Shown piece after piece: positions 1-10,826 of a DNA stretch of 64,000 nucleotides. Source of the stretch: Ciborinia camelliae (Eukaryota; Ascomycota; Leotiomycetes; Helotiales; Sclerotiniaceae); the NCBI GenBank assembly GCA_025890175.1, contig JANPYM010000006.1:1086376-1150375 (forward strand). Reading direction: 5' to 3'. A model generated the notes under the pieces. The model searched no databases, was not told the DNA's origin, and saw nothing but the letters and a program-made list of their open reading frames with translations. A program made the position numbers and the translations under genes. Each line of letters begins with the position of its first letter. Within the stretch, counting starts at the first letter, position 1.

Positions 1-253
1 ATTTCGATTTTGAGTTGTGCAGGTTCTTGCTTTCCATTAACTATTGGTCGTTCCGAATTTGATGTGTCCTCGTCCAACTCAATTCCAAACTCGAAGCATA
101 ACTCCTCGAACTCCTCGGTGGTGTACCTAGTATCAATTTAGTTCTGCTGCGTCATACATGGCAAGGTAGGATGTCGATGTCGCAAAAAGTGTACACTCAC
201 TCTTGCCCGAGAGCTTCATAGAGCTTAGCTTTATCAACACTGATAGTGGGCAT
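1..253 (-). CDS. FRS1: Phenylalanine--tRNA ligase beta subunit, cytosolic (5' part only)
   Basis: This is the N-terminal end of the beta chain of cytosolic phenylalanyl-tRNA synthetase, which with the alpha chain charges tRNA-Phe. The ATG is at 253 (reading [18 protein letters not shown]). Exon 1 is 253-201, an intron runs 200-127 (GTGAGT donor, CTAG acceptor), and exon 2 continues from 126 past the window edge with [20 protein letters not shown]. The '[15 protein letters not shown]' stretch is characteristic of eukaryotic PheRS beta N-termini. Only about 60 residues are visible, so the B3/B4 and catalytic-like core domains lie outside. It is divergent from the PP2A scaffold gene and shares the 254-987 spacer. 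The call rests on family recognition of the N-terminus. Confidence 0.88.
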
Positions 254-987
254 CTTGACTGATGTGATGTGGTTGATGTGGTTGCAATATTTGCCCTCAC
301 AGTTTCTCAAGTCAAGAGGTATGAGTCGAATTAAATATTGGTGGGGTTGTCGCAGAGGGGTCTTGGTAAGGTTTAAATATGACTGTTCCAAAAACCTTGG
401 AACCTTAAAAATACATGTGTATGCCTGAGGCCTACATACTGATGGATGGATGGATGGATGGGGATGTCAGGTTGATTCTCAAAGGGTCAAACTCACCGAG
501 AGCTGTCAATGTCAATGCCAGTGCCAACCAACATTTCATTACGCCCTCTTCTGAATTTTTAAAGCATTTCCCAGCACGGCTACTGCTACTTTGAATAACA
601 ATTTCATACTCTTTTGCAGCAGTGTGTTTATCAGGTATGTTTCAATAACTTCCTTTCCTATCAATCAAGGTTTAGATCTATTTACAAAGAGTCCTTCGTT
701 GTTTCCCCCACCATGTTGCGGCCCAGATATCTTCAAAATATACTGACATGCTATCGCCAGTTCCCAGGTTTGAATTATATCATACAATTCATTCACTTGT
801 CCTACTACCTTCCCTTAGTCCCGGAAGTTAATTCTAAAGTCCCGTTAATCTATCTATTAACGGCAACCAACAACCACGCGATAACCATCCAAATATTCTC
901 TACCTCGAATCTAAAACTAAACAAGTTCGACACTTGCCTTGTTAAACCTCCGAATCCATTCCTTAAAGACCTTTATAAACCTTCATA
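254..987. other. Divergent promoter region, FRS1 / PP2A scaffold
   Basis: This 734-bp spacer lies between two divergent housekeeping genes. It carries a short GATG tetranucleotide run at 441-461 and a pyrimidine-rich stretch just before the ATG at 988, as expected of a fungal 5' leader. An open frame covers much of 614-988, but it has no ATG start in context and no recognisable protein, so I treat it as leader. Confidence 0.5.
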
Positions 988-3225
988 ATGGCGGACGGTC
1001 CAGACAAGACTGACGAGCTCTACCCCATAGCTGTGCTTATTGATGAATTAAAGGTATTGAACTAAGGCGCATCACCTTCGAAGGACGCACAAGGCTTTAT
1101 TGCGCAGGCACTGACAACTTACTAGCATGACGATGTACTCTTGAGATTGAATGCCATTCATCGACTTTCTACAATTGCCCTTGCGCTGGGAGCGGAACGC
1201 ACAAGAGACGAGTTGATTCCCTTTTTAGATGGTATGCCGCGCAATCTGAAGTATACTTTGATACACTGGTTGATGACCTTCTGTAGAATCTGTCGAAGAT
1301 GAAGACGAAGTTCTTACAGCTTTGAGCGAGGAACTCGGAAACTTTGTGGAATATGTTGGAGGTCCAGAGTTTGGCCATGTTCTCCTGTCACCTCTTGAGA
1401 ACCTCGCAGCTATCGAGGAACCCCTGGTGCGAGAAAAGGTTGGTATATACCAGTGATCTGAAGTTATAGCCGTGCTAATTGAAGCAGGCGGTAGAATCCT
1501 TAAACAAGATATGCGAGGAGCTATCTTCTCAACAAGTTGAAGAGTACTTCATTCCCCTCACCATTCGACTCTCAAAAGCCGACTGGTTCACCTCAAAGAT
1601 CTCCGCCACTGGATTATATAATGTACCATACAAGAAGGCGTCACCTCCGATGCAAGAGCAGCTTAGACAACAGTTTGGCCTTTTGGTTCATGACGAAACT
1701 CCCATGGTCAGAAGACAATCTGCGAATAACTTATCAAAATTTGTCAAGGAAATGCCTGCTACCATAGTTGTCGAAGAAATGATACCCTTATTCCAACACC
1801 TTGCCGGTGATGACCAGGATAGCGTACGTTTGTTGACAGTGGAGATATTGATTGCTATCGCGGAGGTTGTGCCAAAGGAGCAACAATCAAGTCACGGAGT
1901 CCTACTTACAGCTCTGAGGAGTTTAATCGAGGACAAAAGTTGGAGAGTCAGGTATATGGTTGCTGATAGATTTGAGAAGGTTTGTTCATGTTGTAATCGT
2001 ACATTTTTCGTGAACAATGCTGATGCAGTGTAGATTGCAAAAGCAGTTGATGATGAGGTTGTAACAAGAGACCTTGTACCAGCATTCGTAAAGTTATTGA
2101 AAGACAGCGAGGCTGAAGTACGCACAGCAATTGCTGGTCAAATTCCTGGTATGCCTCTATCAATTCCTGTTTCCCAGAAAGAATACTAAACAAAAGGAAA
2201 GGTTTCTGCAAGCTTGTCGATCGCACCACCCTCCTAAATGATATCATGACCACAGTTGAAGATTTGGTTTCTGATACCTCCCAACACGTTCGGGCTGCCC
2301 TCGGCACACAGATCAGTGGACTTGCACCAATTCTTGGCAAGCAAGAGTACGTTTTACATCCATACTTTATGATCTTTATGCTTACAAGTTATCCCAGGAC
2401 TATCGATCACCTGCTTCCCATGTTCTTGCAGATGCTCAAGGATGAGTTCCCAGATGTTCGTCTACATATAATCTCTAAATTGGAGTTGGTCAACCAAGTT
2501 ATCGGCATTGATCTCCTCTCACAATCCCTTCTTCCTGCCATTGTACAGCTTGCTGAAGATAAACAATGGCGTGTTCGATTGGCAATCATTGAGTATATTC
2601 CTCTTCTGGCCAGCCAGCTCGGCGTTCAATTCTTTGACGAGAAGTTGGCAGCTCTCTGCATGGGCTGGTTAGGAGATACAGTCTTCTCTATCCGTGATGC
2701 GGCAACAAAGAATTTGAAAAAGCTCACCGAGGTCTTTGGCGTGGACTGGGCAAATGAGGCAATCATCCCAAAGGTTATGGCTATGGGAGCTCATCCAAAT
2801 TACCTTTACAGAATGACCACGTGCTTTGCAATTACAGTAGGTCTCGGATCTTTACCTCGCTCAAATTATGCTAACATTGGTCACAGACACTTGCACAGGT
2901 CGTCAGTCTCGATGTTGTCTCAAAATCCATTCTACCCATGATGGATAAGTTAGTAGCTGACGAGATTCCAAATATTCGTTTCAATGTCGCCAAGTCATAC
3001 TCTGAGATCATCTCAGTCCTCAAGAGATTACCAGATGAGGGTACTGTGTACTCGCTAGAAAAGTCTGGTAGCTCAGAACCACCCTCGGCCAGAGGTCAAG
3101 AACTCATCCAAGAAAGAATTTTACCAAATTTGGAAAAGTTGCAAAAGGATGACGATGTTGATGTTCGGTTCTTTGCTACCACAGCTGCAGCTTCGATTTC
3201 TTGTGAGCCAATGGAAACTTCATAG
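988..3225 (+). CDS. TPD3: Protein phosphatase 2A scaffold (A/PR65) regulatory subunit
   Basis: HEAT-repeat scaffold that holds the PP2A catalytic C subunit and a B-type subunit together; it acts in cytosol and nucleus in cell-cycle and stress signalling. Eight exons give 617 residues: 988-1053, 1126-1231, 1287-1438, 1488-1979, 2034-2148, 2202-2346, 2398-2836 and 2887-3225. The usual family length is just under 600 residues. The N-terminus reads [13 protein letters not shown] then [22 protein letters not shown], the first HEAT repeat typical of PR65. Later repeats keep '[15 protein letters not shown]', '[18 protein letters not shown]' and '[11 protein letters not shown]'. Internal stops fall only in introns. 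I am very sure of the family; the symbol follows the yeast ortholog. Confidence 0.95.
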
Positions 3226-3675
3226 GTGGATTAATTAAGAGGTCGGATATGGGGAAGAAAATATATGCATTTTGAGCCGTAACCTGAGCATGGTGGCTTG
3301 CTGTTTTCTTGTTATTCTAGATCGGAGCATGAATACTAGCATAGTCCCTTCTAATACGTTTTTGATAAGCGACCTGATATGCAGATGGTAGGCAACAAAC
3401 TGTAGACAAAAAAGACAAATGCGAATGATACTCTGAGCATCCATCCCACCACTGCTTGCAATTTACTGAGTCCATGTATCGCAGCTCGTGAGTATAGAAT
3501 ACCAGATCTCCAAACTCGCATGGAATCCTAGACCTAGCCAGGCGGTGAATCGGTTACCCTGTCCGAATTATTCTGCCACCCGAATTTCTAAATCCCATTA
3601 TCTCCTGTACAACAGCATAGGTCTCATTCACATGAACTAACTGACTAAGATTCTTGTTGTAGATTGGAGGCCAAT
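3226..3675. other. Intergenic spacer, PP2A scaffold / EFM4
   Basis: This 450-bp spacer holds the 3' end of the PP2A gene and the promoter of the methyltransferase gene. I see no gene or repeat in it. Confidence 0.5.
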
Positions 3676-4729
3676 ATGACTTCAGAAACATCTAAACCAT
3701 CTCATCTCGAGCCATCAGCTCTCGGCACAAAAGAATAGTAAGTATGTTTTTGACGTTTTAATGATAATTACCCCTCCACAATGCCCCTCCGTTGCACAAT
3801 CTCTCATTTTTTTCCTCCACCATCTTCAATATCCAGCACATATACTTTCTTTAGTGTATTCCACTAGCCTAAAACTTGCAGATATTGACAAAATAAACAG
3901 TTGGGATAACCTCTACAACCTCGAAATCTCAAACCACGCTCAAGACGCAACGGATGTGGGAACGATATGGTTTGACGATTCTTCTGCGGAAGATAAGGTT
4001 GTGGATTTTTTGAATGGGGAGGTTATTAAGGGAGATTTGCTAGGGTTGGGTGAAGGAAGGAAGAGGGCGGATCTCAGTTTGTTGGATTTGGGGACGGGGA
4101 ATGGACATTTTTTGTTTAGGTTGAGGGAGGGAGAGGAGGTGGATAGTGAGGAGGAAGAGGATGAGGATGAGGATGAGGGTAAAGGAAATGGGGATGAGGG
4201 GAATAAATGGGTGGGTAGAATGATGGGTGCGGATTACTCGGAGAAATCTATCGAATTTGCAAGACAAATTGCGGAGGATAAACGGGAGGAGAGAGAGAGG
4301 GAAGATGAAGAAACGAATGAGGAAATGGGAAACGACATTGAATTCATCACTTGGGATATAATGAAAGAAGATCCCTCTCCAAAAGTCCTCAACGGTAAAC
4401 AGGCAAAGGGGTGGGATATAGTACTTGATAAAGGAACCTTCGATGCGATTAGTCTGTCGGAGGAGACGGATGCGAATGGAAAGAGGATTTTCGAGGGGTA
4501 CAGGGAGAAAGTGCTCTCGTTGGTGAGGGTGGGTGGTGTGGCGGTTGTTACGAGTTGTAATTGGACAGAGGAAGAATTGATTGAGTGGTTTGTAGGGAAG
4601 GGGGAGGAGGATGAGAGAGAGAGGTTTGAGGTCCTGAGGAAGATTGAATATAGGAGTTTTAGTTTTGGAGGGGTGAAAGGTCAGACGGTTTGCAGTGTTT
4701 GTTTTAGGAAATGTGGGGGTAACGAATAG
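3676..4729 (+). CDS. EFM4: Protein-lysine N-methyltransferase EFM4 (See1) family
   Basis: SAM-dependent methyltransferase; the yeast enzyme modifies a lysine of translation elongation factor eEF1A. Exons 3676-3737 and 3901-4729 (intron 163 nt) give 296 residues. Splicing restores 'LGTKEYWDNLYNLE', the family's N-terminal signature. Motif I is LLDLGTGNGH at residues 81-90, the acidic loop residue is in 'GADYS' near 130, and 'GWDIVLDKGTFDAISLSE' is the post-II signature of this family. A highly acidic Glu/Asp/Gly run (residues about 98-121) sits between motif I and the next beta strand, and a second charged run follows near 150. Such insertions lengthen a surface loop in the fold. Function is inferred from family. 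Confidence 0.9.
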
Positions 4730-5752
4730 GAATTAAGAAAGTTGGACGTATAAGGTTGTATAAGGATGATATGGCTTTTGCTTGGGGCTCTTCGGATGGA
4801 TGAAGACTGCAATGGCAATTTGATTCTGCATCTCAGGAAATGTTGAGCCAGTCAAAATTAACCACTGCAAAAAGAACCTTCCATAGACAAGGTCTGTGGC
4901 TTTCTGATACTAGAGTATATGAACTCGAGCAATGGGATGAGGCTTCACATGGTTTCTAAACATGATACGTATAGCTACTTATTTTTTCGATATATATCTA
5001 GAGGAATAGCGTAAGCTCTTGGGGGATTAAAGGCTCAGAATACAATTAATCTTATGGCTCTAGTGGTCTCAATGAATATCAAAAGATTCAACCTTATTCT
5101 ATATTTTTGAATCTCAAGTTAGTGGAGGGAAATTTAAGGAGGGATATGAGTGGGAAGGAAAGTTGGCTTATAAGGAATCATAGGAGGATTGAATAGTAAG
5201 AGTGATTACTCTAATATAGTTGTGGTAAATTTTAAATTGGTTTCCTTAGTTTATAGGCGATCTCTTTTCAAGGCGGCGCCGACTTGGGGATTAGTGTTAT
5301 CAGAATGTTATCGGAGAAGCTGCTCACCGGAGAGTTCACCGGGAGTTAAATTATGAAGGAGGCTCACCGGGGGATATTTTGTAATAATCTTAGGACGTAA
5401 AGCATGATTTTTTTTCAATTGAGCATCCCGTTCAAATAAAAAATAATACGCGTGATCTGAGGATGGAAGTAATTTCAAACCCCTCGAGTTGTTTCGATAG
5501 AAATTCTTTCATAAAACATTTTATAAGTAAGGTGCCTACTAGGTACCTACCGATAATGACATGGCAAAGAATCCATCCCTAGGTATTCCGTGGACGAGCT
5601 CATCGCAGCCTTGCATGCCTTGACCTCGGCATTCTTATAGCTTACATAATCACCACTGGGTGGAACATCTATCAATGAGCTCCTCCTTATCTCAATATCA
5701 CAAGCCTACAATAATATTCCAAATCCTCTTCTATATTAAATCATCTGTAAAA
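4730..5752. other. Intergenic region, EFM4 / MED10
   Basis: This 1.0-kb AT-rich spacer has no gene. It contains three copies of a GCTCACCGG-like motif (5322-5373) and one copy of the dispersed CTAGGTACCTACC motif at 5535-5551. Confidence 0.5.
5322..5373 (+). repeat. Three spaced copies of (G)CTCACCGG(GG)
   Basis: Copies begin at 5322, 5334 (GTTCACCGGG) and 5362. The same motif appears twice in inverse orientation at 36913-36934 downstream of leu2. Function unknown. Confidence 0.45.
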
Positions 5753-6301
5753 ATGGCGCCAGTTAATAGCGCAGATCACAATGTTGTTACAAGTGAGTTT
5801 TCTACAAACTAACTACACCTCTATACATAATATTAACCTACCTTTCTTCCCCAAGCTCAAATCAAAAATGTAATCCAAGATCTCTACGAAATAATGGTAC
5901 AAGTGCACAACTACGACAATGCCGGCCGTCCCTCTCGCGAAACCCTCGAGAAATCTCTCCTTCAACTCTCAAACTCCCTCCAAACCGTTAATCGCACTAC
6001 TCTTCCCGCTGGCCCTCCAACGGGAAACTCTCAAATCGACAGAGTAGCTGGAAAAGGCGCAAACCTCGCATGGGTTCCAGCGGACGTAATTCACTATGTG
6101 GATAATGGACGGAATCCCGATATTTATACGAGAGAGTTCGTGGAGTTGGCGAGGAAAAATAATCAGTTAATGAGGGGTAAGATGCAAGCATTTTCCGGGT
6201 TTAGGGATGTGTTGGCGGGGGAGATGGGGAAGGTTTTTCCAGAGTTGGAGGAGGATATCAAGATGGTTGTGGAATCTACGACGGAAAGGGAGGAGAAGTG
6301 A
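5753..6301 (+). CDS. MED10: Mediator of RNA polymerase II transcription subunit 10
   Basis: Small middle-module subunit of the Mediator complex, needed for regulated RNA polymerase II transcription in the nucleus (Nut2 in yeast). Exons 5753-5792 and 5856-6301 give 161 residues, the normal size for fungal MED10. The spliced N-terminus reads MAPVNSADHNVVTTQIKNVIQDLYEIMVQVHNYD; 'VIQDLYEIMVQVHNYD' is the MED10 signature helix. It is followed by 'SLLQLSNSLQTV', and near residue 97 by 'VDNGRNPDIYTREFVELARKNNQLMRGKM', also strongly conserved. The donor is GTGAGT and the acceptor is CCAAG. The next ATG (5894) would lose the signature helix. Confidence 0.93.
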
Positions 6302-7194
6302 GTGGGTGGGGTTAGTTTGGGAGGGCTCGGAGAGAGTGGAGGGGTGGGAAATGGAGATATTGATGGGAGAGGGTGGAATATCAGAGAGAGAAGATTCGAT
6401 GTGAGAGGAGAGTAGAGGTTCTTTTCGGGAAAACAGCATTTCGGGAATCAGAAATCAGCATTATGTGGCTGGCATTCAAGGGCTGGCTTGATTCGCATGG
6501 AGTTCCGGAAAATGCAAATGTGGGACATCGGCGTCATGGGCAATCGAACGAATGGGAAATTATACCAACCTCACGGTACTCAACGACGAAAGGAGTTTCG
6601 GTACAAGCAAGTACCGATCGGCATTCAAGGAAATTGGTATGAGATAATCATGGTGCAGATGATATCATTGAGGTACTTCACCTCATTTACTCATTTCAGA
6701 TATCATAATTTAATATGATGAACGCAACGCGCACGACAAAATGTGAAATAAATCATGTCATGGGAATAATCATTTTTTGACTTCATTTTGACTTTTTCAT
6801 TCTGTAGGTAAAATACAGGATACAGATAGAAAGCAATTCCAGGCATATATCTCTTTATCGATGATGCAGTAACGCCTCCCAATTTGAGAAACAGAGAAAA
6901 ATAACGAAAGAATATGCTATGCTACCATATAACGAAGATTCTCCTTCACGCCAAACCAACATCCCATATCGCTCAACTCAGAAGAGCCCTGAAGCTTGGT
7001 TGTAAAAACGATGCTGAAAAAAAAAGGGAGATATCCGTGAAGAAATCCGTCCTCATCCCGTCTCCCGAACATACCTAATATAACTCCAAATCTCCAATCT
7101 CTCCCATCTCCAACCCAACCTCTTGTACTTAATCCCATCCTTTTGCAAGAAAATATCAAATGTAACCCCGCATCCAAAATCCTAAACTTGGCCC
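6302..7194. other. Convergent 3' spacer, MED10 / aminotransferase
   Basis: This 893-bp region lies between convergent genes. Short open frames exist on both strands, but none has recognisable protein character. I see no gene. Confidence 0.45.
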
Positions 7195-8703
7195 CTATAG
7201 ATTTTCCAAAACAGATTCAATGACATCCACTGTAACCCTCACAATATATTCAATATCTTCTTTCGTAACCAAATAATTTGGCGACAACATGACATGATCC
7301 CCACACATACCATCTACAGTCCCAGTCCCAGGGTATATCGTCATATTGTATGGGTGAGAAACAGCCATATCGTGTACCCTCTGTGCAATACTGAGTTTGG
7401 GTTCAAAAGCCACCTTGCTCTTTTTATCCTTGACGAATTCGATGCCCCAGAAAAGTCCCTTTCCGCGGATATCGCCTACGTGTGGATGCTCGGAGAGATG
7501 CTGTTTGAGTAGTTTACCCAGATATGCACCCTGGGTGCGGACGTTATCGAGAACGTTATGCTGACGAATAATACGCTGGACTTCGAGGGCAGCCGCCGCT
7601 TGGACAGGCATCCCTTGATATGTTTGTCCGTGGATAAATTGACCCGTGCCGTTGTATAGAACATTGACGACTTTGGGTGAAATGAGAACCCCGGCAATAG
7701 GTTGATACCCACCGCCTAGTCCTTTCCCAATGGTTTGCAGATCAGGCACCACGTTTTCCGATTGCCATGCGTGCAGAGTGCCGGAACGACCCATGCCGCA
7801 CATGACTTCATCGAGGATGAAGAGGGCGCCGTGTCGATGACATACGTCGCGCATGGCTTTGAGGTAGCCTGGGAGTGCAGCTACGCAACCGAGGGCTGCT
7901 CCTACAATTGGTTCGGCGCAGAAACCGATGACGGTTTCTGGACCCAGTTCTTGGAATTTGGCTTCTAGTTCCGCGGCTTTACGAGCGACAAAGGAGACGT
8001 CGGATTCGTTGGGAAGGCGTTGTCGATAGGGGTTGCAGGAGGACACGTGATGGACGTTGGGCATGAGGAAGGGGGTGTAGGGTGCGCGGCGGGCCTTGTG
8101 GCCTGACATGCCTAATGCACCTAAGGTGTTCCCATGATATGAACCTTCTCGAGCAATGAAGTTGACTCGTGGGGTAGATTTATCTTTCTCGTAAAAGTAC
8201 TGTCGTGCCAATTTGCATGTGGCCTCCATAGCCTCGGATCCTACACAGATTAGCTTTGGTCACATCAACGGTTGGCTGTGTAGCTTACCTGAACCAGTCA
8301 AGTAGACTCGGGCCATTTTTCGACCAGTCCCGTTTATCAGTTCTTCGCACAGATCATCCACAGTTTCGTTACCGAAGAATCCTGAGGCTAGGTATGGAAT
8401 GCCGGAAGCCATTTGCTGATAAACGGCATTGGTAACTCGCTTGTTGCCGTGTCCCAAACATGAGACAGCGGCCCCGGATGTGGCATCAAATATGACTCGT
8501 CCGTCTTTGGTGTAGAGCTTACTTCCACTTCCTCGTACAATGACTGGGAAATCTTTGTGGAGATGTCGGTCAAAGAGGAATGTGGTTCTCTTCATGCCTT
8601 GTACGGCTCCCCCATTCATGTATGATGAAGATCCATTGCTCACCGCCTTGGCGGTGGTGACATATGGATCTCTATGTGCTTCTGCGATGGCAGCTGGCGA
8701 CAT
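7195..8703 (-). CDS. Class III (omega) PLP-dependent aminotransferase
   Basis: Fold-type I pyridoxal-phosphate aminotransferase of the GABA/ornithine/DAPA-like class III group; the amino donor cannot be read from sequence. Exons 8703-8289 and 8240-7195 (48-nt intron) give 486 residues. Splicing restores 'VYLTGSGSEAMEATCKLARQYF', the conserved GSEAxExAxK motif. 'FILDEVMCGMGRSG' carries the PLP-contacting Asp near residue 282, and 'LQTIGKGLGGGYQPIAGVLIS' carries the Schiff-base Lys near 311. 'GIYHGNT'-type and 'HGQTYQGMPVQAAAALEVQ' motifs are also present (the first reads EGSYHGNTLGAL). There is no targeting peptide. Similar fungal proteins are catabolic or of unknown role, so no symbol is assigned. 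Confidence 0.88.
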
Positions 8704-9850
8704 GATGAATGAGGTCTGGAGGGTAGAGTTTGAGTATTATGAAGTACAGTGAGGGGTATATGTAGACAAGCAGTAATGTTGTCGACGACAGATATGTTCA
8801 TGAGCTTGAAGTCCTGATATATAGGAGTCAAAGTCGGCGAGGGTTATGTAAAGTATTTTGGATAAGTACTTGAAGATAGGAAGAAGATTTGGAAGTCCCT
8901 ATGGGAAAAGGCAGCTTAATATATGGTCAAGATAAGCAATGGGTAGTTGCACTATGACGGAAGGAAGGGAAGAAGGAAACCTAGATAGGTCAACAGAAAC
9001 CGGGACCAGGGCATACAAGATTGGGTCGAGGGGGTGCTAGATTCCGGAGTGGAGATGAGAATATGAAGTTGGGTGAGAGGTGAAATGTATGAGAGGGTTG
9101 AAAAGTTGAACAAGAAGATGTGATAGGACGATGATCGATCAAAGTGGATTCAAACTTAGATGCAACTTGCCTTGAGTTAGATTAGCCTCACTGGAGAATA
9201 GTAAACGATCTGGATCAAAAAAGCATAAAATCCTTGCTTTCCACGGATAACATGGCGCGGTAGATAGAAATTTGCCTTTTGCATTGGTGGGGGTGGACCG
9301 ATGGAGGCAGATGTCCTGACGCTAAATTCGGATGAGAAATGACGTTAAACTTTCAACGGAGGTATCAGTTACAAAGGAATCTAGTTGTTGGTAGGGTTGA
9401 TAGTAGATACTAGAATGATACTAGACGGATACTAGAAGACAGGACTTGACTAGTTGTTATTCACCAATGTGGTTAGCAGGAAAGTATATTAAAAGTATTA
9501 TTATCATTATTACTATTATTATTACAGGAGTATTTGGTAAGAGTATATAAATATAATAATTGGGGGAAATGGATGGATGAACGAATGAATGAATGTGTTT
9601 GTTGTGTGTTTGCTATATGAAATGATGAATTGACCCGATTGCGTGGTATCGTATGAGAGCATGAGCACGAGTAGGTATGAAGGCATGGACCGACCATGAG
9701 TATGAGCAAGTTAAATCTCAGAAAAAATGCCTGGCAGCGAAGAAAGGAAGGAAGAACAAGTTCAAGCTCGAGCGAGCCAAGAAGACGTGTCAATCAAAAA
9801 CAAAGTCCCATCCGATCGATACCTAGTAGTGAGAACTTAGGAGAAATGCG

Positions 9851-9962
9851 CTGCGCTGCTATGCTATGCTATGCCATGCCATGCCATGCCATGCTATGCT
9901 ATGCTATGCTCTCTCTCCTATGCTCTGCTCTGCTCTGCTCTCTTCTGCTCTGTTCTGCTATG
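9851..9962. repeat. ATGCT/ATGCC pentamer minisatellite passing into TGCTC pentamers
   Basis: Ten tandem 5-bp units (ATGCT or ATGCC) fill 9861-9910, followed by CT dinucleotides and degenerate TGCTC units to about 9960. It lies in non-coding DNA upstream of the aminotransferase gene. Confidence 0.9.
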
Positions 9963-10778
9963 TGATTGCTCACCGCATCGCACTTATTAGCCTTCTCCTT
10001 CTCCTTACCATAGCCGGGTAAAGCTCTTTCCATCAGAGACATTTGATCCGGGGATATGGGCAATGGCAACGCAATGGGCATATCTTTTGAGGCACGCACG
10101 CACTGTATATCTGAGGAAGCACGGAGCCCGGCCGCATATGTGGCCGGCCCCATAGCCGCTCTCCAATGGGATGTCTACCATGTCGGTTGCTCAAACGAGT
10201 TACGAGCCGGGGAAAGGAAAGAGAAGGAATTTTATTGTTTCGTTGTTTATGATATGAAGATCTCCGAAGGGTAGGTTACCTGCTTCCTTTGTCAGGATGG
10301 ATGTGATGAATGGCACGGAAATGGAATAGACATGGGAGATGGAGAGATTTGTGATTCGATATTTGATATTCGATCTAGTCACGATATCAATTATCAATAT
10401 CAATTATGATTGAAGATTAGAATTAGATTGGGAATGGGAATTAAAAGCCGATTTTTCCATTTTTATCCATCCCCCTTGAATCTTCCGTTACGGTCCAGTA
10501 CGTACCGTATCATTATTACATACCACCAAGAATCTGTTCTCCACTTCCCGAATACCTTGCTTGGTGCATGATTAAGAAATATGAGTGAGTACGCGTGGTG
10601 ATGTACTCAATATGTATTAAGTGATTTTATTTATTTTTTTATTTATTGGTTTATTTAATTAATTTCTTTTCTTCCCTTTCTTGCAAACTTTTGTCGATTG
10701 TCCGATGAACGCAGGGCAAGGGGCGCGGCCAACTAACTAATAATAAGCTCACAACGGTACTTATTATCTCGCTAGCCA

Positions 10779-10826
10779 GTTGGTTCGATGGTTGGTTCCA
10801 TGGTTGGTTCCATGGTTGGTTCCATG
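10779..10826. repeat. 12-bp tandem repeat, four units
   Basis: The unit GTTGGTTCCATG is repeated four times; the first copy has one change (CGATG). No gene covers it. Confidence 0.9.

Noticed and set aside
614..988. 124-codon frame directly before the PP2A scaffold gene
   Set aside because: No ATG start and no protein character; its position fits a 5' leader.
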